Assembly: GCF_036327755.1 (NCBI RefSeq) | Contig: NZ_CP109596.1 | Span: 4,340,001 to 4,404,000, forward strand | Origin: Nocardia sp. NBC_01503 | Lineage (GTDB): Bacteria; Actinomycetota; Actinomycetes; Mycobacteriales; Mycobacteriaceae | Reading direction: 5' to 3' | DNA: 64,000 nucleotides | Shown: piece by piece, positions 51,305 to 60,486 of the stretch | Layout of the letters: every line of letters starts with the position of its first letter | How positions within the stretch are numbered: position 1 is the first letter of the stretch | The notes under the pieces: model-generated | Seen by the model: the letters and a program-made list of their open reading frames with translations, nothing else | What the model was told of the DNA's origin: nothing | Databases searched by the model: none | Position numbers and translations under genes: made by a program

Positions 51305-51655
51305 TCAGCCCGGGATCTGTGCGCCGATGGCCGCGCCGGCGCCCGCGCCGAGGCCGGCTCCGATGACGCCGCCTGCCGCGCCGCCGATTCCGATGCCGAT
51401 GGCGATGCCCAGGGGGCAGACGGGGGCGACGACCACGCAGCCGGCGCTGCCGCCGATGAGGGCGCCGACGCCCGCGCCGACGACGGTGCCGACTACCGTG
51501 CCGATCTGTTCACCGGCGAGGGATTGGGTCTGGCCTGCGGCTACCGGTTGGACGGCGATGGGTTCGGTCGTGGGAGTCTCCGCCTGTGCGATGCCCGCGC
51601 CGGTGCCGATGAGTGCGGTGGCGATGGCGGCGGCCGCAGCTATTTTGCGAATCAT
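51305..51655 (-). CDS. Secreted glycine-zipper protein
   Basis: 116 residues. A signal peptide (AAAAAIATALIGTGAGIAQA) is followed by a short linker and a long glycine-zipper segment (GTVVGTVVGAGVGALIGG and GAAGGVIGAGLGAG) that should pack in or on membranes. Two cysteines (AGCVV, VCPLG) could pair. AGGAGG precedes the ATG at 51655. Family unknown; similar small proteins are common in Nocardia-like bacteria. Confidence 0.7.
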   Translation of the reverse strand: MIRKIAAAAAIATALIGTGAGIAQAETPTTEPIAVQPVAAGQTQSLAGEQIGTVVGTVVGAGVGALIGGSAGCVVVAPVCPLGIAIGIGIGGAAGGVIGAGLGAGAGAAIGAQIPG

Positions 51656-51857
51656 GGTGTCCTCCTGGATATTTCCCCCAAAGCAACGATTGTGCTCCGA
51701 TAGCCGGAGGTTGATAGGGGGATCGGGGGAGAATTTCGTTTCTCGAAACACCCGGTCAGTGGTGTTGTGGCCGAGGCGCATTCATCGCGCGGCTAGGGTC
51801 GGAGGGGAGTAGCCGTTCGAGTGCAGTGATCGGCGTGGTGAAAGATATAGGGACGCA

Positions 51858-52790
51858 GTGAATTCTGGGTTTGTCGCGGTCGCGTTGCCGATTGCGCTGG
51901 GCGTGATCATGTTCGGGCTGGGGTTGGCGCTGACCCCGGCGGATTTCACCCGGGTGGCGAGGCAGCCGAAGGTGGTGTTGATCGCGCTGGTGTGCCAGAT
52001 GGTGATATTGCCGTTGGTGGCCTTCGGTTTGGTGACGGTGCTCGAGCTGGCTCCCCTTGCCGCGATCGGGTTGATGCTGTTGGCGGCCGCGCCGGGCGGT
52101 GCGACGGCGAATCTCTTCAGTCATCTGTTCCGTGGTGATGTGGCGCTGAATGTGTCACTGACCGCGGTCAATTCGATTATCTCGGTGGTGACGGTACCGC
52201 TGATCACGAATGCGGCGATCGACCATTTCGGTCCCGATGACGGTCCGGGTTCGCTGGGCGTGCAATTCGGCAAGGCCGTACAGGTCTTCGCGATGGTTTT
52301 GATCCCGGTGGCGATCGGTATGACGGTGCGTGCCCTGCGCCCAGGCTTCGCCGATCGCATGGATCGTTCGGTGCGCATCGCCTCCGCACTGCTCCTGGTC
52401 TTCGTCGTGCTGGGTGCGGTGCTGTCGAACAGTTCGGATATCACCGGCGATCTACCCCGAATCGGCGCGGCGGCCGCCCTGCTGTGCGCGATCAGTCTGA
52501 CGGTCGGCTATTGGCTGCCCCGACTGCTCGGTGTCGCCGATCGTCAGGCCGTGGCCTGTTCGATGGAGATCGGGATTCACAACAGCGCCATCGCCATCAC
52601 CATCGCGATCAGCATTCTGGACAGCACCGAGATCGCGGTCCCCGCGGCCGTGTACGCGGTCTTCATGTCCCCGTTCGCCGCCGCGTTCGGCTGGCTCATC
52701 AGCCGTCGACTACGGATGAATGCAGATAATCCGCAACAAAACTATGATGTGCGGTATGACCGCTCTGGCACCCGTTCGGACCGAACGTGA
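51858..52790 (+). CDS. Bile acid:sodium symporter (BASS) family transporter
   Basis: 310 residues, about nine or ten membrane helices. It has the BASS features MFGLGLALTPADF, LLAAAPGGATANLFSHL and EIGIHNSAIAITIA. It should import an organic anion with sodium; the substrate is unknown. The GTG start is tentative. Its last 35 bp overlap the MarR gene in another frame, so the C-terminal ~20 residues are unusual. Confidence 0.82.
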   Translation: MNSGFVAVALPIALGVIMFGLGLALTPADFTRVARQPKVVLIALVCQMVILPLVAFGLVTVLELAPLAAIGLMLLAAAPGGATANLFSHLFRGDVALNVSLTAVNSIISVVTVPLITNAAIDHFGPDDGPGSLGVQFGKAVQVFAMVLIPVAIGMTVRALRPGFADRMDRSVRIASALLLVFVVLGAVLSNSSDITGDLPRIGAAAALLCAISLTVGYWLPRLLGVADRQAVACSMEIGIHNSAIAITIAISILDSTEIAVPAAVYAVFMSPFAAAFGWLISRRLRMNADNPQQNYDVRYDRSGTRSDRT

Positions 52791-53232
52791 CCTGTCGTTC
52801 CTGCTCGACCGCACCAGTCATGTGCTGCGCACGCAGATGTCCGCCGCGCTGGCGGAGATCGGCCTGACCGCTCGTATGCACTGCGTTCTGGTGCACGCGC
52901 TCGAGCAGGAGCGCACCCAGGCGCAGCTCGCCGAGCTGGGGGATATGGATAAGACCACCATGGTGGTGACCGTCGACGCCCTGGAGAAGGCGGGGCTGGC
53001 GGAGCGGCGTCCGTCGAGTGCCGATCGCCGCGCGCGCATCATCGCGGTCACTCCGGAGGGTGTGAAGCTCGCCGCGCGCAGTCAGAAGATCGTGGACGGC
53101 GTCCACCGCGATGCCCTGGATTCGCTTCCCAAGGGGGAGCGCGACGCCCTGTTGAAGGCATTGAATCACCTGGTGGAGGGGCATCTTTCGGCGACGGCGG
53201 AGGCATCCACGGCGCGCCGCGCCAGGCAGTGA
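52756..53232 (+). CDS. MarR-family regulator
   Basis: 158 residues from ATG 52756. Winged helix: QAQLAELGDMDKTTMVVTVD then RPSSADRRARIIAVTPEG. It lies 91 bp before a DHA2 exporter on the same strand, with an inverted repeat in the gap, so it probably controls that exporter. Confidence 0.85.
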   Translation: MTALAPVRTERDLSFLLDRTSHVLRTQMSAALAEIGLTARMHCVLVHALEQERTQAQLAELGDMDKTTMVVTVDALEKAGLAERRPSSADRRARIIAVTPEGVKLAARSQKIVDGVHRDALDSLPKGERDALLKALNHLVEGHLSATAEASTARRARQ

Positions 53233-53253
53233 TCCGGCCGCCAACCCAAAAAG

Positions 53254-53278
53254 TCCGTTAGAGATTGTCTGCAACGGA
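53254..53278. promoter_or_regulatory. MarR operator candidate
   Basis: TCCGTT (53254-53259) and AACGGA (53273-53278) with 13 bp between them, just before the exporter promoter region. Confidence 0.45.
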
Positions 53279-53323
53279 ACTATCTAGTACGGTCTCTCTT
53301 GTCGGTTCGAACAGGAGAAGACC

Positions 53324-54757
53324 ATGACAGCGTCCAAAAGCCTTGCCCTCGCGGTGCTTTCCGCCGCGACGCTGATGACCATCCTCGATGGCAGCATTGT
53401 CACGGTGGCCATGCCCGCGATCCAGCAGGATCTCGGCTTCACGCCCGCCGGTTTGAGCTGGACCGTCAACGCGTATCTGATCGCCTTCGGTGGCCTCTTG
53501 CTGCTGGCGGGCCGCTTCGGTGATCTGATCGGCCGCAAGACGATGTTCCTGATCGGCAATATCGTCTTCACCGCCGCTTCACTGCTTGCGGGCGCGGCGA
53601 ACAGCCCGGCCATGCTGATCGCGGCCCGCTTCCTGCAGGGCGTGGGCAGTGCGATCGCCTCGGCGGTGGTGCTCGGCATTCTGGTCACCATGTTCACCGA
53701 GAAGGGTGAACGGGCCAGGGCCATCGGCATCTTCAGCTTCACCGGCGCGGCCGGTGCCTCCATCGGCCAGGTGCTCGGCGGTGTACTCACCGATGCGCTG
53801 AACTGGCATTGGATCTTCCTGATCAATGTGCCGATCGGCGTCCTGACCGTCGCACTGGCCGTGAAGGCGCTGCCCTCGGATCGTGGTCTGGGCCTGGCCG
53901 CCGGGGCCGACGCGCTGGGCGCGCTGCTGGTCACCGCCGGTCTCATGCTGGGCATCTACACCGTCGTGAAGATCGAGGAGTACAGCTGGCTGTCCGCGCA
54001 CACCCTCGGCCTCGGCGCTGTATCGCTGATCCTGTTGGCAGGATTCGTCATTCGGCAGGCCACCGCGAAGACCCCGCTGCTTCCGCTGCGAATCTTCCGT
54101 TCCCGCAATGTTTCCGGCGCGAATGTGGTGCAGATGCTGACCCTGTCGGCCATGTTCGCATTCCAGATCATCGTCGCCCTGTACATGCAGAAGGTGTTGG
54201 GCTACACCGCATTGCAGACCGGTCTGGCCATGCTGCCCGCCGCCGTCGCCATCGGCGGAGTATCACTGTTCATCTCGGCCCGACTGATCACCCGCTTCGG
54301 TGAGCGGACCGTCCTGATCACCGGCCTGGTCCTGCTGCTGGCCGGAATGGCCTGGCTGACAAGGCTTCCGGTGCATGCCGCCTACATCCCCGATCTGCTC
54401 CCCATGATGGTGTTGATCGCCGGTGGCGGCCTGGTCCTGCCCGCGCTCACCAATCTGGGTATGTCGGCCGCCAGTGCCGATGACGCCGGACTCGCCTCCG
54501 GCCTGTTCAACACCACCCAGCAGGTGGGTATGGCGATCGGTATCGCGGTGCTCTCCACCCTGGCGGCCTCCGAGACCGGCACCCGGCTGGCGGCGGGCGC
54601 CGCCGAGGCCGCGGCCCTGACCGACGGCTACCGTCTCGCCTTCACGGTGGCGACCGGAGTCCTGGCCGCCGCGCTGATCATCACCGGCACTATGCTGCGG
54701 CGGCCCAGCGCCGCCATCGATTCCGCATCGGCGGAAGCGATGGCATTGGCTGCCTGA
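53324..54757 (+). CDS. DHA2-family MFS exporter
   Basis: 477 residues, 14 membrane helices. Motif D1: LMTILDGSIVTVAMPAIQ; motif A: AGRFGDLIGRKTMF; motif C-like: GAAGASIGQVLGGVL. CAGGAGAAG ribosome site. Probable drug export, controlled by the upstream MarR protein. Confidence 0.88.
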   Translation: MTASKSLALAVLSAATLMTILDGSIVTVAMPAIQQDLGFTPAGLSWTVNAYLIAFGGLLLLAGRFGDLIGRKTMFLIGNIVFTAASLLAGAANSPAMLIAARFLQGVGSAIASAVVLGILVTMFTEKGERARAIGIFSFTGAAGASIGQVLGGVLTDALNWHWIFLINVPIGVLTVALAVKALPSDRGLGLAAGADALGALLVTAGLMLGIYTVVKIEEYSWLSAHTLGLGAVSLILLAGFVIRQATAKTPLLPLRIFRSRNVSGANVVQMLTLSAMFAFQIIVALYMQKVLGYTALQTGLAMLPAAVAIGGVSLFISARLITRFGERTVLITGLVLLLAGMAWLTRLPVHAAYIPDLLPMMVLIAGGGLVLPALTNLGMSAASADDAGLASGLFNTTQQVGMAIGIAVLSTLAASETGTRLAAGAAEAAALTDGYRLAFTVATGVLAAALIITGTMLRRPSAAIDSASAEAMALAA

Positions 54758-54776
54758 CCTACCTGCTCCGACACGG

Positions 54777-54807
54777 TTCGGGCCCGGCGAATCCCACCGG
54801 GCCCGAA
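54777..54807 (+). terminator. Terminator after MFS exporter
   Basis: Perfect 11-bp stem TTCGGGCCCGG / CCGGGCCCGAA (54777-54787, 54797-54807), loop 9 nt. Confidence 0.75.
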
Positions 54808-54956
54808 TCGCGTTATGCGCGATCTTCATGCCTGTTTCGCGGCTTCCCACCACTGGGAGGCCCGATTTGCTTGTGTGCACGTCTGCTCCGAGGATCGCAA
54901 ACGCGGTATGTCGACATCTCGGTCGGTGATCTACCGATTCCGAGAGGGGCCGCGAT

Positions 54957-55955
54957 GTGAGTGGAGCAGCCAGCCAACTGCTCGCGCAGTTTGCCGAACG
55001 GATCGCCAATATTTTTCGAGGTGGGATGGCGGATGGGGTGGCGCCGGGTTTGCGTCGCACCGGCGAAGGTGTGCGGACGGTAGCGTCGGACGCGCGTCAG
55101 GTGGACGCCCGGGCCATACGTTCCTTCGATGGGGATACCGGTTTCGCGCAACGCCGATTCGGCGGTCTACTGCCCCAGCGGCGTTCGTACAAACCGAGTT
55201 CCGAGGAAATGGAGATGAGGCAGCGCCTGGCGAGTCCGGATCGCGGCCGACATGTCGATTCCCTGCACGGTCCCAATGCCACACAGGGCAATGACCTGGA
55301 CAGAGGTGCTCGCAAGAAACAGGTGTACAGGGTGGAATCCACCGATGGCCGCCGGAGTGTGCTCAAACCCTTCACCGGCGAGATTCGCACCAGGCGTTGT
55401 ATTCCGGCCGCACCCGGCGCGCAGGGAGCGCGTGAAGTCGCAGCATATCGCCTCAACCACATGTTCGGGTGGGATGTGGTTCCACCAGCGGGAATTGCCG
55501 AAAATGCGGCCGGTCTGGGACCGGGCGTGGTGATGAAGTTCATCGAGTCCGAGGAAGGGCTGCCGATGGCGCACTATTCCGTGGCGGACCAGCATCGGAT
55601 GGGAGTGCTCGACTAGGTCATGGCCAATACCGATCGAAACGCCAGCAACTATCGGACGGTCGTCACGAACGGCCGGAATCGGGTTGTGGCAATTGATCAT
55701 TCGCTGACGTTCCCGGAATACCGGGATGCGGAGTTCGGCATACGTTCGGACTTCGTACGCGCTCAGTTGGATCAGCCACTGGACGCTGGCGTGCTGAAGG
55801 ATGTTCGAGCGCTGCACCCGGATCGGTTGCGGGCCGGGCTCAGTGATCTCGGCTTGAGTGAAGGTGCGACCGAGGGTGCGGTCGCTCGTCTGCTGGAGAT
55901 TCAGAACAACGGTAGAATTACCGGCCTGGCATGGCAGCCAGGCCGAATAGAGTAG
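54957..55955 (+). pseudogene. PI3/4-kinase-like protein interrupted by in-frame TAG
   Basis: The frame from GTG 54957 carries a kinase-like core: RSVLKPFTGE (nucleotide lysine), AREVAAYRLNHMFGWDVVPP, and VVMKFIES. At 55614-55616 a TAG falls inside the catalytic loop (GVLD-stop-VMANTDRNASNY); the same frame continues with VVAIDHSLTFP, the metal-binding motif, to 55955. One base change from a tyrosine codon restores a 332-residue protein. It resembles the SCO1664/PI3-4-kinase superfamily. Either a recent pseudogene, a sequencing error, or read-through. Confidence 0.75.
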
Positions 55956-55970
55956 GGCGGTCGCAGCGGA

Positions 55971-56246
55971 ATGAAGCGGCGTACACCGACTTTGGTCGCG
56001 GTCTACGATCTCGGGGCATGGGAACCGCGGCGCGTGGCCGAGTTCCGATTGACCGAGCAGGGTGCGGTGGCGCTCGAAGTCCTGGTTCCGGGGGGATGCA
56101 GGCTCGCTGAGCAATGGCATCGGTCCGGTGTCGAAATCCTCGGCGCAGGTGCCCGCGTCCATCCGGCAGCCGGTCCCGATTTCATGCTCGCTCTGCTTCA
56201 ACCCTTCGGTATGAGCTACTACGCGATAGTCGACGAAAGCCCGTAG
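55971..56246 (+). CDS. 91-residue hypothetical partner of the kinase-like gene
   Basis: A compact soluble protein (TLVAVYDLGAWEPRRVAEFR, then AGPDFMLALLQPFG) 15 bp after the kinase-like frame, so probably co-transcribed. No family recognised. It looks intact, although its partner is interrupted. Confidence 0.5.
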   Translation: MKRRTPTLVAVYDLGAWEPRRVAEFRLTEQGAVALEVLVPGGCRLAEQWHRSGVEILGAGARVHPAAGPDFMLALLQPFGMSYYAIVDESP

Positions 56247-56275
56247 TGCGCGGTGAGGGAGCTGTCGGTGCCGGA

Positions 56276-57292
56276 TCAGATGGTCTTCATCCAGTCGATG
56301 ACTGCGGTCTGATAGTCGCGGGTGTTCAGGGCGAGATTCACCGAATGTCCACTGCCCGGCAGAACGAAGGCGCGGAAACGCGCGGCCGGGGCGTAGTACT
56401 GCGCCTCGGCCGCGTACAGCGTCGCGCTATCGGCGCAGATGGCGTAGTTCGGGCCGCAGGACAGGCGATCCTTGCTGCCGACGGCGAGCATGATGGGCAC
56501 GTTGATCTCGGCGGATTGGCCGGGCAGGGTGGCGAGCAGGCCGTCGGGATACTCGCTGAGCGAGAAGGTCTCCTTGGTCGCCTCATCGGTCGCGAGCACC
56601 GCCGGATCGAAATCGCCGTCACCGTAGAAAGCGAATTGCCGGGCACCGGGCCGGGTCGTCAGATAGCCGGAATCCACACCGCGCCCGGCGAATACGGGAT
56701 CGGCGACGGCTGGATAGTACGAGCTGATCACACCGAGCACGTCCGGAATGCTCAGCGTATGTGAGTAGCCGGTGAGCAGCACACCGTCGACATCGTGATA
56801 GGTGCTGGCCTCCATGACCGACGTGCTCGAGGTGAGTGAATGTCCCGCTGTGACAACCTTTTCAAAGCCCGCGCCGCCCCCGTATCCGGCGCGCAGCGCC
56901 TGCACAATGCCGTGCAGTGCCTCGGAGGTGCCGGTGGCGGTGAGCGACAGGCTCAGCGGCCGGCTGCTCGCGCCATTGCCGAGCCGATCCGCGACCAGTG
57001 TCGCGTATCCGGCGGCATTCATCGCCTTGCGGAAGTTGTAGATCTCGGGCTGATACGAGAAATCCCAATAGGTTCCGTTGTAATTGGAACCGGACATGAG
57101 AACCATGACGGTATCCGCCGTGCCGCCCGGCGGCAGGCACAGCGTGGTGGCGAGCGTGCCCTGTGCGACCGGGAACGAGATATCCCGGCAACCGGCGGCC
57201 GGGGTGACGGGATCGGCGTGGGCAATGCCCGGCGTCAGATTCAGCAGCGCTGCGGCGGCGATCGCCGCCAGCGCCCGGACTGAGGTTCGCAC
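56276..57292 (-). CDS. Secreted alpha/beta hydrolase, intact paralogue
   Basis: 338 residues from GTG. A signal peptide (LAAIAAAALLNLTPGIAHA) precedes an alpha/beta hydrolase with nucleophile GHSLTS, an acid in VGSKDRLS and histidine in LPGSGHSVNL. Substrate unknown, perhaps cutinase- or esterase-like. A broken paralogue lies at 58351-58952. Confidence 0.78.
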   Translation of the reverse strand: MRTSVRALAAIAAAALLNLTPGIAHADPVTPAAGCRDISFPVAQGTLATTLCLPPGGTADTVMVLMSGSNYNGTYWDFSYQPEIYNFRKAMNAAGYATLVADRLGNGASSRPLSLSLTATGTSEALHGIVQALRAGYGGGAGFEKVVTAGHSLTSSTSVMEASTYHDVDGVLLTGYSHTLSIPDVLGVISSYYPAVADPVFAGRGVDSGYLTTRPGARQFAFYGDGDFDPAVLATDEATKETFSLSEYPDGLLATLPGQSAEINVPIMLAVGSKDRLSCGPNYAICADSATLYAAEAQYYAPAARFRAFVLPGSGHSVNLALNTRDYQTAVIDWMKTI

Positions 57293-57330
57293 GCTATCTC
57301 ACTCCCTGTGCGAGTCGTTGACTAGCAGGC

Positions 57331-57380
57331 GCGAATGACGATACCGCACACCGTGTTCGGCCGTTCGCGATCTACGATGC
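57331..57380. repeat. 50-bp repeat, copy A
   Basis: GCGAATGACGATACCGCACA onward matches 59010-59059 over 50 bp with only a few differences. It spans the hydrolase upstream region and the last codons of the methyltransferase gene. Confidence 0.75.
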
Positions 57381-58175
57381 GCTTTCGGATTTGCGGCCGA
57401 TGGCGCCCAGGATCGCCAATTTCGTCAGCGGCAGATCCTCTTCCAGCCAATTCTGCACATGGGTCAGACCCGGTTCGATCACCTCGAAACCGTCCAGGAA
57501 AGCGCTGATCTGTTCCCGGGAGCGGAAACGCACCTGCGCCGGACTCTTTTCGAGATCGCCCGAGGACAGGTACATGAAATCCTCGGTGGTATGGGTGGAG
57601 GTGTGAGTGAAGGCCAGGTAGCTGCCGGGCGCCATCGCATCGCGGAATCGGGCGATGATCTCGGTCGGCTTCTCCTCGTCCATAATGAAATGCAGGACGC
57701 CGACCACGGCAATGGCAACGGGCTCATTCCAGTCGATGCCGGCTTCGGTCCGCGCTCGCTCGATAATCTCCTCCGGAGAGCGGATATCGGCGAGTATCGT
57801 GGTGACACCGGGTGCGTCGTCCAACAGCGCATTACTGTGCGCGTGCACGACCGGGTCGTAATCGATGGAGGCTACCAGCGCATCGGGCTGGATCGCCTGT
57901 GCCACCTCATGCACATTGGGGGAGATGGGGATTCCGGCGCCGAGGTCGACGAATTGCCGAATACCGTTCTCGGCGGCCATCTTCACCGCGCGTAGTAGGA
58001 ATTCACGGCTGAACCACGCCATGGTCTTGGTGTCCGGAGCGACCTGCAGCATCCGGAGGGCGACCGCCTGGTCCGCTTCGTAGTTGTCCTTGCCGCCGAG
58101 CATGAAGTTGTACACCCGGGCAGCGTTCGGCCGGAATGGATCCACGCCGACCGGTACCCGTTTTTCCTGCGGCAC
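57372..58175 (-). CDS. DUF574 SAM-dependent methyltransferase
   Basis: 267 residues. It begins with PFRPNAARVYNFMLGGKDNY, and has QFVDLGAGIPISPNVHEVAQ (SAM site) and VAIAVVGVLHFIMDEE, the defining blocks of the actinobacterial DUF574/Methyltransf_19 family. Substrates are unknown. It runs 80 bp ahead of the hydrolase on the same strand. A C-terminal fragment of a second copy is at 60099-60225. Confidence 0.88.
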   Translation of the reverse strand: MPQEKRVPVGVDPFRPNAARVYNFMLGGKDNYEADQAVALRMLQVAPDTKTMAWFSREFLLRAVKMAAENGIRQFVDLGAGIPISPNVHEVAQAIQPDALVASIDYDPVVHAHSNALLDDAPGVTTILADIRSPEEIIERARTEAGIDWNEPVAIAVVGVLHFIMDEEKPTEIIARFRDAMAPGSYLAFTHTSTHTTEDFMYLSSGDLEKSPAQVRFRSREQISAFLDGFEVIEPGLTHVQNWLEEDLPLTKLAILGAIGRKSESAS

Positions 58176-58350
58176 CCTGACCTCCCTCTATATCCCGAGC
58201 CAATCGTAACCAAGGTTGGCGCTCCACCACTGAAAACGCGTACCCGGCTGATCCCGCGAGCGCGGCCCAGCAGAGTGGTGTTCATCGAGGTACGGCCGAA
58301 AACAGTTCGGGCCCAGCATAATTCGCTGGACCCGAACTGTATATTCCGAA

Positions 58351-58952
58351 TCAGATGGTCCGCATCCAATCGAGCACCGCGGCGTGATAGTCACGGGTGT
58401 TGCGCGCGAGATTCACCGCATGGCCACTACCGTGAGCAGCACACCGTCCACATCGTGGTAGCTGTTGGCCTCCATGACCGAGGTGCCCGAGGTCAGCGAA
58501 TGCCCGACGGTGACGACCTTGGTGAACGGCCGCGCTCCGTCGAGCCCGTCACGCAGTGCGCGCACCATGCCGTGCAACGCCTCCGCGGTGGCGGTCGCGG
58601 TGAGCGAGAGGCTCACCGGCGTACTGCTCGCGCCATTGCCGAGGCGATCGGCGACCAGGGTGGCGTAGCCGGCGGCATTCATGGCGCGCCGGAAGTTGTA
58701 GATCTCGGGCTGATACTGGAAATCCCAATAGGTGCCATTGAAATTGGAGCCGGACATCAGCACCATCACGGTGTCGGCGGCGCCACCGGGCGGAAGGCAC
58801 AGGGTGGTGGCGAGGGTGCCCTGCGGAACCGGGAAGGAGATGTCCCGGCAGCCGTCGGCCGGTACGGCCGGTTCGGCATGGGCGATGGCGGAGGTCAGGC
58901 TGAGCAGCGTCGCTGCTACCGCGGCGGCGAGTGCTCGGACCGAGGTTCGCAC
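58351..58952 (-). pseudogene. Broken paralogue of the secreted hydrolase
   Basis: The N-terminal ~165 residues match the hydrolase at 56276 (signal peptide, RDISFPVPQGTLATTLCLPP, GHSLTSG). After DVDGVLLT the frame jumps directly to GSGHAVNLARNTRDY of the extreme C-terminus in another frame. About 140 codons have been deleted and the join is out of frame. The nucleophile and catalytic His regions remain, but the gene is dead. Confidence 0.85.
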
Positions 58953-59009
58953 GCTGACGCACTCCCTTGGGTGATATGCGAGGAACAGATGTGAGGGCGG
59001 CCGACTCTG

Positions 59010-59059
59010 GCGAATTACGATACCGCACACAATGATCGGACGTTTGCGATCTACGATGC
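59010..59059. repeat. 50-bp repeat, copy B
   Basis: Counterpart of 57331-57380, upstream of the broken hydrolase. It marks the edge of the duplication, immediately before the start of the next gene on +. Confidence 0.75.
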
Positions 59060-59064
59060 ACAAT

Positions 59065-60102
59065 ATGAGCGTGCGTGCGGTGCACTTCGTCGGCAGCTTT
59101 CCGGCCGCGAGTACCGATGATGCGATGCGGGCCATGCTGGCAGCCGGTCCGAGACTGCGCACCTTGCCGACCGGTGAAGTGCGGCGCTACGAGTGGTATA
59201 TCCAGCCGATCATCGATGATCTCGTCGCACAGGGTGTGCTGGAGGTGTCCAAACTCGGATCCTGGCGTTCGAGTAAGGATCGGCCGATTCATCGCGTGCC
59301 GCGTGGCGTCGAATTGGCCGGGGGCATGCTGAATTTCGGATACCTCGAGGAGGCGCGAGAGGCGCTGCCGATTTTCACCCGGCTGCGCGCGGTCGCGGAC
59401 CTGCCCGGGCTTTCCTTGCAGGTCGGCATGCCGACCGATTTCACCATGACCTTCATCGCCACCGGTGTCACCGGCCTGCGCAGGCATCGTAAGGCGTTTC
59501 AGGAAGCCACGATTCGTGAGATCACGGCCATCCGGGAATTGGCCGGGGACGACGTCGTGGTGCAGTTGGAGGCCACCGGGGAAATGGTGCTGATGGCCAA
59601 GACCCAGCCCGTGCACCGTCGAATCGACGCGGCGGTGGGCCTGGCGCGCGGCATCGCCGAAACCGCCGCGGCTACTCCCGCCGGTACGCGTATCGGCGTA
59701 CACCTGTGCCTGGGCAGTATGCGCAATAAGGCCCGCACCACATTGCGGGATACTCGGCCGCTGGTGGATCTGGCGAATTCCATTGCCCGGCAATGGCCTT
59801 CGGGTCGTACGCTGGAGTACATCCACGGCCCGCTGGCGGCGGGCGATATCCCGCCGGTGCCGAATTACGAGTTCTACGAACCGCTTTCGGGTCTCGAACT
59901 GGGCCGGGGTACCCGCTTCTACGCCGGTCTGGTGCACGAAACTCCCACCGAGGCAGCGCAGGTGGAGACCATCCGGATGGTCGAGAAGGCGCTCGGTCGG
60001 CCACTCGACGGTGTCGCCAGCGCCTGCGGCCTCGGGCGGCGGCCCCGCCTGATCGCCGATGCGCTGGTGGCGCGTGCCGCTACCCTCGCGGTATCGGATT
60101 AA
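59065..60102 (+). CDS. TIM-barrel protein, possibly MetE/UROD-like
   Basis: 345 residues from ATG 59065. VRAVHFVGSFPAASTDDAM and LPTGEVRRYEWY at the N-terminus, VVVQLEATGEMVLMAK in the middle and GTRIGVHLCLGSM later follow the strand pattern of cobalamin-independent methionine synthase/UROD barrels. Zinc ligands of MetE (HxC ... C) are not clear, so the reaction is unknown. It sits between two decayed gene fragments. Confidence 0.55.
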   Translation: MSVRAVHFVGSFPAASTDDAMRAMLAAGPRLRTLPTGEVRRYEWYIQPIIDDLVAQGVLEVSKLGSWRSSKDRPIHRVPRGVELAGGMLNFGYLEEAREALPIFTRLRAVADLPGLSLQVGMPTDFTMTFIATGVTGLRRHRKAFQEATIREITAIRELAGDDVVVQLEATGEMVLMAKTQPVHRRIDAAVGLARGIAETAAATPAGTRIGVHLCLGSMRNKARTTLRDTRPLVDLANSIARQWPSGRTLEYIHGPLAAGDIPPVPNYEFYEPLSGLELGRGTRFYAGLVHETPTEAAQVETIRMVEKALGRPLDGVASACGLGRRPRLIADALVARAATLAVSD

Positions 60103-60225
60103 CCGCCGGTCTTGCGGCCGATCGCGCCCAGAATCGCCAATTTGGTCGAGGGCAGGTTGTCGTCGCCGAGCCAGTCCTTCACTTCGACCAGTCCGGGCGG
60201 GATCACCTCGAACCCCTCCAGACGT
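60099..60225 (-). pseudogene. C-terminal fragment of a DUF574 methyltransferase
   Basis: About 41 residues: LEGFEVIPPGLVEVKDWLGD, then LPSTKLAILGAIGRK and a stop. It aligns with the end of the intact copy at 57372. The N-terminal 220 residues are missing. Confidence 0.8.
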
Positions 60226-60233
60226 GAGCGGTG

Positions 60234-60410
60234 TCATGCCGCCGCCCAGGGCGCGGATATGTGAAGTGCCGCAACCAGTTCACGATAGAGCGCATCGGTA
60301 TCGTGCAATTCCCGATGTGTTCCGGTGGCGCGGAGCGCACCATCGTCCAGGAGCCAGATGGTGTCGGCGTCAATGACGGTGGACAGCCGGTGTGCATCCT
60401 CGGCTGACCT
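60234..60410 (-). pseudogene. C-terminal fragment of an ABC transporter ATPase
   Basis: The H-loop segment AHRLSTVIDADTIWLLDDGA, then GTHRELHDTDALYRELV, is the last ~55 residues of an ABC exporter ATP-binding domain. Walker A, signature and Walker B are absent. Confidence 0.8.
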
Positions 60411-60486
60411 TTCGCCGCTCGCGATTTGCTGAAAACGCTTGCGGCGCGGCGTCCGTACACAGACACTCACGGGGGAGGGAGTGCGG

